From the NCBI GenBank assembly GCA_910584235.1, contig CAJTZD010000125.1:1-5558 (forward strand): DNA of 5,558 bases, written 5' to 3'. Every line of letters starts with the position of its first letter. Within the stretch, counting starts at the first letter, position 1. A program made the translations under genes and the position numbers. The notes under the pieces are model-generated. The model was not told the DNA's origin and searched no databases. It saw nothing but the letters and a program-made list of their open reading frames with translations. This stretch comes from an uncultured Acetatifactor sp. GTDB lineage: Bacteria > Bacillota > Clostridia > Lachnospirales > Lachnospiraceae. Positions 1-5,394 of this stretch are shown here, one piece after another.

Positions 1-1
1 T

Positions 2-328
2 TTTAATGGTTCAAAAAGCAATTTCTATAGTACAGCAGATTGGGAAAGTTTTAATCAATTCGAATATGATTTCGGGATGTCTTTTGATGAAGATTTCCGT
101 GAAGCGGCAGTCCTTGCGGATTGTACGGAGGATTTGGAAGAATTGCTTTCCGGATTTTCATATTTCGAAACTTTTTCCGAAGAAATAATAAAAGTAACGA
201 AAACTCGAATGCCAAAATGCAACGCTGCAGTGGTTTTGTATAATTTCATATATTGCGGCGAAACAGTCGCAGCGGAGCATGAGGACGTGAGCCTGCAGTT
301 TGTGGGGTATGCGAAGTATAAACCATGA
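2..328 (+). CDS. Imm22-family (DUF4284) immunity protein, 5' end cut off by window
   Basis: The frame is open from the first base of the window, so the ATG at 77 is internal and the true start lies to the left; 108 residues are visible. Landmarks, counted from the visible residue 1, are FEYDFGMSFDEDF at 20-32, a conserved LLSGFSYFETF block at 48-58, NAAVVLYNFIYCG at 74-86 and a terminal FVGYAKY at 100-106. From memory this order matches the Imm22 family, small acidic cytoplasmic proteins that neutralise a cognate polymorphic toxin by binding it. The visible part is acidic and has no signal peptide or membrane segment, as expected for such a protein. The gene is AT-rich at its 5' side, unlike the GC-rich genes that follow, which fits a mobile toxin/immunity cassette. 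The next gene starts 35 bases after the stop. The toxin, if any, would lie left of the window. Family assignment is by motif recognition only. Confidence 0.7.
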   Translation, partial: FNGSKSNFYSTADWESFNQFEYDFGMSFDEDFREAAVLADCTEDLEELLSGFSYFETFSEEIIKVTKTRMPKCNAAVVLYNFIYCGETVAAEHEDVSLQFVGYAKYKP

Positions 329-348
329 TATCTGCAGGGAAAATGATC

Positions 349-355
349 AAAGGAG
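349..355 (+). promoter_or_regulatory. Ribosome binding site that decides the reductase start
   Basis: AAAGGAG lies 8 bases before the ATG at 364 and only 2 bases before the in-frame ATG at 358. The ATG at 325, which overlaps the stop of the preceding gene as ATGA, has no such site at a proper distance. This favours initiation at 364. Confidence 0.75.
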
Positions 356-363
356 ACATGGAT

Positions 364-1395
364 ATGGCATATGGAATAGACCGGGACAGAATTCCGGCGA
401 GGACTCTGCGGGGCGGGGAGAGGATTCCCTGCCTGGGGCTGGGGACATTCGGCTCTGACAAATACGGGCCGGAGGAAATCGCGGAGGCAGTATACGGTGC
501 GGTGAAATATGGGTATCGGCTCATTGACTGCGCATCGGTGTATCAGAATGAGGACAGGATAGGTAAGGTGCTTGACCGCCTTTTTGACGAAAGTGTAGTG
601 GAACGCAGAGATCTTTTCATTACCTCCAAGGTGTGGAACGACATGCACGGTGAGGGGCAGGTGATGGAGTCCTGCAAAAAGAGCCTGGCGGATCTGGGGT
701 TAAAGTACCTGGATCTGTACTTCGTCCACTGGCCCTTTCCCAATTACCATGCGCCGGGCTGCGCAGGGGATTCCAGGAACCCGGACTCCAGGCCCTTTTC
801 GGTGGAGGAATTCATGGCTGTCTGGCGGCAGTGCGAGGAACTGGTGGACAAGGGGCTGGTGCGCTACATAGGCATGAGCAATATGACCGTTCCCAAGCTG
901 GAGGCCGTGCTGGGGCTGTGCCGGATACAGCCTGCGGCGCTGGAGATGGAACTGCATCCGTCTTTCCAGCAGCCGGAGCTGTTCGCCTATGCGCTGGAGA
1001 GAGACATATTGCCCGTCGGCTACTGTCCCATAGGCTCCCCCTCCAGGCCGGAGAGGGACAGGACGGCGGAGGACGTGGCGGACGGGGAACTGCCTGCGGT
1101 GGCCCGGGCCGCAAAAGCCCATGGGGTGCACCCGGCGCTAATCTGCCTGAAATGGGCGGTACAGCGGGGCCAGGTACCCATTCCTTTTTCCGTGAAGCCA
1201 TCCCAATATGAGGCGAATTTAAGATGCATCACGGAGGATCCGCTGACGGAAGCAGAGATGGAAGCCATCGCCGGAGAGGACAGGAACTGTCGCCTGATTA
1301 AGGGGCAGGTGTTCCTCTGGGAGGGTGCCAGGGGCTGGGAGGATCTGTGGGACCCGGAGGGCGTGATTACGCAAAAGGAGAACAGCTATGTATGA
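364..1395 (+). CDS. Aldo/keto reductase (AKR superfamily)
   Basis: This is a cytoplasmic NAD(P)H-dependent oxidoreductase of 343 residues, of normal AKR length, with the (beta/alpha)8 fold signature throughout. The catalytic tetrad is complete at Asp55, Tyr60, Lys89 and His122, with exactly the spacing of the textbook AKR tetrad. Further hallmarks are GLGTFG at 25-30, GMSN at 170-173, the E-x-E-L-H-P strand at 194-199 and GYCPIGSP at 219-226. The cofactor loop reads IPFSVKPSQYEANL at 273-286. Here the usual Lys of P-K-S is Phe275 and the usual following Arg is Gln281, two residues that commonly hold the NADPH 2'-phosphate, so NADH preference is possible (inference). The C-terminal tail is unusually aromatic, with VFLWEGARGWEDLW at 316-329. 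The start at 364 is chosen for its ribosome binding site. The 3' end overlaps the fucosidase gene by 8 bases and encodes that gene's ribosome binding site. The substrate cannot be read from sequence; a sugar or sugar-derived carbonyl is a guess from context. Confidence 0.9.
   Translation: MAYGIDRDRIPARTLRGGERIPCLGLGTFGSDKYGPEEIAEAVYGAVKYGYRLIDCASVYQNEDRIGKVLDRLFDESVVERRDLFITSKVWNDMHGEGQVMESCKKSLADLGLKYLDLYFVHWPFPNYHAPGCAGDSRNPDSRPFSVEEFMAVWRQCEELVDKGLVRYIGMSNMTVPKLEAVLGLCRIQPAALEMELHPSFQQPELFAYALERDILPVGYCPIGSPSRPERDRTAEDVADGELPAVARAAKAHGVHPALICLKWAVQRGQVPIPFSVKPSQYEANLRCITEDPLTEAEMEAIAGEDRNCRLIKGQVFLWEGARGWEDLWDPEGVITQKENSYV
1373..1380 (+). promoter_or_regulatory. Ribosome binding site of the fucosidase, inside the reductase gene
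   Basis: AAAAGGAG sits 7 bases before the ATG at 1388, within the last codons of the aldo/keto reductase. This strong site, together with the 8-base gene overlap, indicates translational coupling of the two cistrons. Confidence 0.85.
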
Positions 1396-2860
1396 TATGA
1401 CAAAATACTTAAATACAATAGAGGAGGTCATCGCCGGAGGGCCTTATCAGGACACCTGGGAATCCCTGTCCCGGTACAATGTACCGGAATGGTACAGAAA
1501 CGCCAAGTTCGGCATCTTCATCCACTGGGGAATCTACAGCGTGCCCGCTTTCGGCAGCGAGTGGTACTCCCGGAACATGTATGTAAAAGATTCCCCGGAG
1601 TATAAGCACCATCTGGAGACCTATGGGAAACATACGGAATTCGGCTATAAGGATTTCATCCCCATGTTCACGGCGGACAAGTTCGATCCGGATGCCTGGG
1701 CGGAGCTGTTCGCCCGGGCAGGCGCTAAGTACGTGGTACCGGTGGCGGAGCACCATGACGGCTTCCAGATGTACGAAAGCGAGATTTCTCACTGGAACGC
1801 GGCCGAGATGGGGCCCAGGCGGGACGTGCTGGGACAGCTGAAAGAAAGCTGCCGGAAAAAGGGCATGGAGATAGGCGCATCCAGCCACCGTGTGGAGCAC
1901 TGGTTCTTTATGGGCCACGGCAGAGAATATGACAGTGATGTCAGAGAACCTATGGAGAGAGGGGATTTCTACTGGCCTGCCATGCCGGAGCAGAACCACC
2001 ATGACCTCTACAGTGAGCCTATGCCCACGGAGGAGTTCCTCCAGGACTGGCTGGTGCGGTGCTGCGAAATCGTGGACAAGTACCGACCCAGGATCGTCTA
2101 TTTCGACTGGTGGATACAGCACAGCGCGGTGCGGCCTTACCTGCGGAAGTTCGCGGCCTATTACTATAACCGGGCAGCCCGGTGGGGGAGTGACGCGGTG
2201 ATCAATTACAAGCATGACGCATTTTTCTTCGGCACCGCGGTGCCGGATGTGGAGCGGGGCCAGTTCGCGGACATAAAGCCGTATTTCTGGCAGACCGATA
2301 CAGCCATCGCCCTGAATTCCTGGGGCTATACGGAGCACAACAACTTCCGGCCGGCCCAGGACATCCTCTGCGACCTGGTGGACATTGTGTCAAAGAACGG
2401 CTGTTTGCTGCTGAATGTAGGTCCCAAGCCGGACGGCACCATTACCCGGGAGGACAGAGCCGTCCTGTTAAAAATCGGAGAGTGGCTCAAAATCAACGGA
2501 GAGGCCATCTACGACTCAAGAGTCTGGCGTAAATACGGGGAGGGGCCTACCCAGGTAACGGACGGCCAGTTCTCCGACGGCATCAAGAAGAACTTTACGT
2601 CCCGGGACTTCCGGTTTACCACGGCGGGCGGATACCTGTATGCTTTCGCCATGAAGTGCAGCGAAAGCGGAGAATACTGCATCCGCAGCCTGGGAATCCA
2701 GGACGCCTCCAGACAGGCGAATTTCCACGGAATCATCCGGAATGCGGAAGTCTTAGGCTGTAATGAGAAGCCTCGGTGGAGCCGGGACCAGGAGGGGCTG
2801 CATATCAGCAGCGGCTTTGTGAGTGATAGCCCTGTGGTCTTCCGGCTGGAGTTGGAGTAG
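1388..2860 (+). CDS. Alpha-L-fucosidase, glycoside hydrolase family 29
   Basis: This 490-residue retaining exo-fucosidase should release L-fucose from fucosylated glycans. Typical GH29 blocks occur in order: KFGIFIHWGIYSVPAF at 40-55 followed by EWY; AEHHDGFQMYES at 120-131; RRDVLGQL at 144-151; IVYFDWW at 236-242, where Asp240 is the expected nucleophile; FWQTDTAIALNSWGY at 300-314; VDIVSKNGCLLLNVGPKPDG at 331-350; and GEWLKINGEAIYDSR at 364-378. The catalytic barrel ends near residue 385 and the remaining ~105 residues fit the small C-terminal beta-sandwich. The acid/base Glu is poorly conserved across the family; Glu289 in the PDVERGQF stretch is a candidate (inference). There is no signal peptide, so it should act in the cytoplasm on imported oligosaccharides. 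At 163-173 it has ASSHRVEHWFF where many members have a Y-S-x-x-E-W type motif, suggesting a particular subgroup. Linkage preference cannot be told. Confidence 0.92.
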   Translation: MYDMTKYLNTIEEVIAGGPYQDTWESLSRYNVPEWYRNAKFGIFIHWGIYSVPAFGSEWYSRNMYVKDSPEYKHHLETYGKHTEFGYKDFIPMFTADKFDPDAWAELFARAGAKYVVPVAEHHDGFQMYESEISHWNAAEMGPRRDVLGQLKESCRKKGMEIGASSHRVEHWFFMGHGREYDSDVREPMERGDFYWPAMPEQNHHDLYSEPMPTEEFLQDWLVRCCEIVDKYRPRIVYFDWWIQHSAVRPYLRKFAAYYYNRAARWGSDAVINYKHDAFFFGTAVPDVERGQFADIKPYFWQTDTAIALNSWGYTEHNNFRPAQDILCDLVDIVSKNGCLLLNVGPKPDGTITREDRAVLLKIGEWLKINGEAIYDSRVWRKYGEGPTQVTDGQFSDGIKKNFTSRDFRFTTAGGYLYAFAMKCSESGEYCIRSLGIQDASRQANFHGIIRNAEVLGCNEKPRWSRDQEGLHISSGFVSDSPVVFRLELE

Positions 2861-2889
2861 AGGATGAAAAAGGAATAGACGGCCCTGCT

Positions 2890-2925
2890 GATGTGTGCTA
2901 TGATTTTCATAGAGATGCACACCTC
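2890..2925 (+). repeat. Imperfect hairpin between fucosidase and GyrI-like gene
   Basis: GTGTGC (2893-2898) pairs with GCACAC (2917-2922), and the inner TATG (2899-2902) pairs with CATA (2908-2911) around an ATTTT loop. A five-base GAGAT bulge lies on the 3' arm. Two more pairs outside a single mismatch extend the stem to 2890 and 2925. No U-tract follows, so it is not a standard terminator. It could be an mRNA processing or stability element, or an operator half-palindrome. Its role is unknown. Confidence 0.4.
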
Positions 2926-2982
2926 GTTAAAGCTAGCGATAGAAAACGGACAGATAATTGCCGGAAGACAGGGAGGTAGACC

Positions 2983-3465
2983 ATGGCAGTCAAATTGCTG
3001 GAAATCAAGAAAGAGAGCTGGCCGGCCGTGCGGCTGATCGGAAAGAGATATACATGCGCTCCCAATTGGGGAGAATGGTGGGAAAATGACTGGTTCTCGG
3101 TATTGGAGGCGACCCCATGCGTCCCTGAAAATGGCGACGCCTATATCGGTGCCGTACACATCGCGGACGGGATGCCCGAACGGTGGATTGGCATGTTCTT
3201 CCCGGTGGGTACAAAAGTGCCCGAGGGATTTGAAGCCATCGACATAGAACCCCTGGACTATGCGGTATGCTATCTGTCCGGCAAGGAGGGCAGCGGGGAT
3301 TTCTTTGCCATGGAAACCCATAACATGTGCCTGGAAGCCCTTAAGGCAGAAAGCTTTGACAGAAAAGAGGGCCACTGGTGCTTTGAGCGCTATAATTGTC
3401 CCAGGTATACCACCCCGGACGGGGAGGGAAATATCATCCTGGACTATGGGATTTCCGTGAGATGA
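2983..3465 (+). CDS. GyrI-like / AraC-type effector-binding domain protein
   Basis: This 160-residue protein consists only of the GyrI-like (SOUL/effector-binding) fold, a small-molecule-binding module found at the C-terminus of AraC- and MerR-type regulators and also as free-standing proteins. Family-typical pieces are VRLIGKRYT at 16-24, the aromatic stretch WGEWWENDWF at 29-38, DAYIGAV at 52-58, ERWIGMFFPVGTKVPEGFEAI at 66-86 (conserved WIGM and VPEGFE), CFERYNCPRY at 133-142 and NIILDYGI at 150-157. There is no DNA-binding helix-turn-helix, signal peptide or membrane segment, so it is a cytoplasmic binder or enzyme-like member rather than a classical regulator. GGGAGG at 2971-2976 lies 6 bases before the ATG and supports this start. 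It is 122 bases downstream of the fucosidase on the same strand, so co-transcription is possible but less certain than for the preceding pair. Its ligand is unknown; many tryptophans suggest an aromatic pocket. Confidence 0.82.
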   Translation: MAVKLLEIKKESWPAVRLIGKRYTCAPNWGEWWENDWFSVLEATPCVPENGDAYIGAVHIADGMPERWIGMFFPVGTKVPEGFEAIDIEPLDYAVCYLSGKEGSGDFFAMETHNMCLEALKAESFDRKEGHWCFERYNCPRYTTPDGEGNIILDYGISVR

Positions 3466-3576
3466 GGAATCGGAAAGCCCTGACAGATAGAGCATCGCAC
3501 AGGGATTTTGTCCTTTTTGCCGGACTGTTTGATACCATTGACGGCTATTGCACAAAGGGTAATGTTTGCTTGAAGA

Positions 3577-3673
3577 AATAGGGCCCTGGGTTTTTGTGCC
3601 CTGAAATAAGGACCATAAATGCAAAGAGAGAATCCCATAGGATTCTCTCTTTTGTTCAGGGCCTTTCCCTATT
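3577..3673. repeat. Nested long-range inverted repeats around the terminator
   Basis: Two longer inverted repeats enclose the terminator hairpin. AATAGGG (3577-3583) plus CCCTG (3584-3588) is complementary to CAGGG (3657-3661) plus CCCTATT (3667-3673), with five unpaired bases between the two right-hand blocks. Separately, GCCCTGAA (3598-3605) is complementary to TTCAGGGC (3655-3662). The two pairings compete for the same right arm, so alternative folds are possible. The right arm enters the last codons of the convergent lipoprotein gene. Confidence 0.5.
3623..3653. terminator. Bidirectional intrinsic terminator between convergent genes
   Basis: Arms of 13 bases, AAAGAGAGAATCC at 3623-3635 and GGATTCTCTCTTT at 3640-3652, are perfect complements around a CATA loop. 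On the + strand the stem runs into a TTTT tract; on the - strand it ends in CTTT followed by GCATTTATGG. It lies 16 bases past the stop of the - strand lipoprotein gene and 158 bases past the GyrI-like gene, so it can end transcripts from both sides. The rest of 3466-3622 shows no supportable gene. Confidence 0.85.
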
Positions 3674-5228
3674 GCGCCGTTCCAAACGATACGCTGTCTA
3701 AGATGCTCTGGAACAGGGGTACAGCCTCATCCATGAACTCCTCATAGATGACATAGTCAAGGGTGATATAGAGGTCGCCGTTTTCGATAACTACATAGCG
3801 ATCATAATAAGAGTTGCCATTATCATCCTGCAGCATCCCGGGGCAGTCCAAGGCCGGGCAGCCGCCTATGACAGTCTCGGTGACCTGATAGCCCTGCTCG
3901 CGCAGGGAGTCTCCCAGGCCCGCCAAAGTGCCGCCCTCCTGCAAGGTGTAGCCGGAGAGGTACAGCATGGACATATCCCAGGTATTGGCATCCTCGTAGC
4001 GGGAATAGAGGACAGTCTCCTCCTCATCGGAATCATCGATCACCCACAGATATGGGCAGGAGAAAGTCAGGCCCAGCCAGTCTATGGTGCGGGAGGTCAT
4101 CACAGGAACGGGAATCTCCGGCTCTTTGGCCATGGCCGCGTCCAGCTCCTCCTGGGTGATGGTGATGGAGCAGGAATCTCCGGTGTCCGCCAGGATCTTT
4201 TCTGCCGCCACCCGGGTAAGGGGCGCCAGGGTGGAGAAATGGTCCGCTCCCTCTATCACATAACCATGAATATTCTCGTTATCCGTTGCGGCCGTCATCC
4301 GCTCCAGATTCTCGGAGTTCCCGTCTCTTCCCTCTATGAGGAAAGTAGGGCTTTTTACATTGTCCAGCCAGTGGATGGGGGAGCGCATGGTGAACTCGTC
4401 CTCATTCCCCGTGTCGAAAGTGAACTGGCTGTTGTTGTGGTACTTTACCTCGTCCACTGCGCCGTAGCAGAAGACTGCCCGGAACTTGTCCGTGTACTCG
4501 GAGGCCAAAAGCGCTCTGGTGGCCCCGGTGCTGTGGCCGCCTAAGTAGATACGATTCGGATCCACATAGGGCAGGGAGGCGGCGTATTCGTAGGCGGAGA
4601 CAATGTCGTCCACCTCGCCGAAAAGGGCCTCATAGTGGCCGGGATTGCCGTTACCGCCCCGGAAAGAGGGGTACATGGTCAAAAGGCCTGCCTGCCAGAA
4701 TGCGGAGCCGGTCTGATCATTGTCCCATGCCGGATAGCACCAGGGGAAGTCGTCGATGCCATTCCCCCAGCCGCCTACTACCCAGATGATCAGGGGATGC
4801 TTTTGCCCGTCCCCCGGGTCGCTGGACACATAGGCCGCCAGATCGCCCACCTTGGAGGGGAAAGAAACCAGGTCGAAGAGCCCCTCCGGAGGCTCCGGAA
4901 TAGGATCGCTGTCGTTCTCCTCCCTGGCCAGGGTAGTGGTGAACGCGTCGTGGGCCTCGGCGAAACTGCCATAGCTTTCTGCCGGGCCCTGGGCCGAGGT
5001 GCCATGTCCTAAGATATCGCGGGTGGAGGATTCGCCCTCCTCCCCGGAAGATTGCTCCGAGGCGCTTACGCTGTCTTGGCTTTTACTTTCCCCGGATGAC
5101 GCAGGGGAGAACTCCGAAGAGGACTCGGAGGACTCCGAAGAGGGTCCGGAGGCGCAGGAGGCCGTGGCAAGTACGATGGCTGCGGTGAGGAAAACCGCAA
5201 AGGTTTTTTTGATTGAGATTGCTTTCAT
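3669..5228 (-). CDS. Lipoprotein alpha/beta-hydrolase (S9/dienelactone-hydrolase-like) with extra C-terminal domain
   Basis: This 519-residue protein is predicted to be exported and lipid-anchored. Residues 1-25 form a signal peptide (KK, then a hydrophobic run) ending in TASC, with Cys25 the lipidated residue. Residues 26-70 are a Ser/Glu-rich low-complexity linker. The hydrolase domain spans about 110-350. It shows LIIWVVGGWG at 146-155 (oxyanion region), YPSFRGGNGNPG at 186-197, and RIYLGGHSTG at 226-235 with nucleophile Ser233. Asp302 in EGRDGN and His330 in GADHFS are the likely remaining triad members. This resembles S9 peptidase/dienelactone-hydrolase-type esterases; the substrate (ester or peptide) is undetermined. 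The last ~140 residues (about 378-519) form a separate alpha/beta-looking domain reminiscent of PsbP/Mog1-type folds; that resemblance is tentative. Start 5228 is chosen because the signal peptide, ribosome binding site and promoter all fit it. The longer in-frame ATG at 5363 would add 45 unlikely residues upstream of the promoter. It is probably transcribed alone. Confidence 0.85.
   Translation of the reverse strand: MKAISIKKTFAVFLTAAIVLATASCASGPSSESSESSSEFSPASSGESKSQDSVSASEQSSGEEGESSTRDILGHGTSAQGPAESYGSFAEAHDAFTTTLAREENDSDPIPEPPEGLFDLVSFPSKVGDLAAYVSSDPGDGQKHPLIIWVVGGWGNGIDDFPWCYPAWDNDQTGSAFWQAGLLTMYPSFRGGNGNPGHYEALFGEVDDIVSAYEYAASLPYVDPNRIYLGGHSTGATRALLASEYTDKFRAVFCYGAVDEVKYHNNSQFTFDTGNEDEFTMRSPIHWLDNVKSPTFLIEGRDGNSENLERMTAATDNENIHGYVIEGADHFSTLAPLTRVAAEKILADTGDSCSITITQEELDAAMAKEPEIPVPVMTSRTIDWLGLTFSCPYLWVIDDSDEEETVLYSRYEDANTWDMSMLYLSGYTLQEGGTLAGLGDSLREQGYQVTETVIGGCPALDCPGMLQDDNGNSYYDRYVVIENGDLYITLDYVIYEEFMDEAVPLFQSILDSVSFGTAQ
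5111..5143 (-). repeat. Direct repeat in the Ser/Glu linker coding region
   Basis: ACTCCGAAGAGG occurs at 5111-5122 and again at 5132-5143, 21 bases apart and so in frame. The stretch encodes alternating Ser and Glu in the linker between lipobox and hydrolase. In-frame repeats of this sort can shorten or lengthen by slippage without breaking the gene. Confidence 0.7.
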
Positions 5229-5235
5229 GAGAATT

Positions 5236-5244
5236 CCCTTCCTT
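5236..5244 (-). promoter_or_regulatory. Ribosome binding site of the lipoprotein gene
   Basis: Read on the - strand, AAGGAAGGG ends 7 bases before the ATG at 5228. It is slightly off the consensus AGGAGG but purine-rich and well placed, and it supports the start at the signal peptide. Confidence 0.65.
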
Positions 5245-5267
5245 TTTGTTTGGATTTCGTATCCTCT

Positions 5268-5276
5268 AGTATAGCA
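5268..5276 (-). promoter_or_regulatory. Extended -10 promoter for the lipoprotein gene
   Basis: On the - strand the sequence reads TGCTATACT: a TATACT -10 box (one mismatch to TATAAT) preceded by the TGn extension. It lies about 40 bases before the start codon. At 17 bases upstream the -35 position reads TTCCCT, a poor match, as is common for extended -10 promoters. Transcription would start near 5261, leaving a leader of about 30 bases. Confidence 0.55.
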
Positions 5277-5394
5277 CGAATTTGGGAAGAAGGGAAGACG
5301 GGGATAATTTGAATTAATTTCGATGTAACCTTTATCTGGGTAATAGGCAAAAAGAATATACAAAATAACGTCATTTTTTTCTAAAAATAAAGTA

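Noticed and set aside
239..244. Perfect TATAAT that could be a -10 box for the reductase operon
   Set aside because: It encodes part of the conserved VLYNF segment of the immunity protein and has no recognisable -35 box at 16-18 bases upstream.
1409..2338. 309-codon open frame on the - strand
   Set aside because: It is antisense to the GH29 gene, whose product has clear family motifs along the whole length. The frame has no ribosome binding site and its translation matches nothing I know; it reflects GC-rich codon structure.
2891..3034. Small + strand open frame of 47 codons starting in the spacer
   Set aside because: It has no ribosome binding site, overlaps the GyrI-like start in another frame and resembles no known protein.
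3500..3519. Weak hairpin followed by Ts (AGGGA-TTTTG-TCCTT) as a first terminator after the GyrI-like gene
   Set aside because: The stem is only five pairs with a wobble and is far weaker than the 13-bp hairpin downstream, so it is not called.
2509..3624. 371-codon open frame on the - strand
   Set aside because: It runs antisense through the fucosidase C-terminus, the spacer, the GyrI-like gene and part of the intergenic region. Both opposite genes have good motifs and ribosome binding sites, so this is a shadow frame.
5229..5363. Longer start of the lipoprotein gene at the ATG at 5363
   Set aside because: It would place 45 polar residues before a textbook signal peptide and puts the start upstream of the extended -10 promoter and the ribosome binding site that fit the ATG at 5228.
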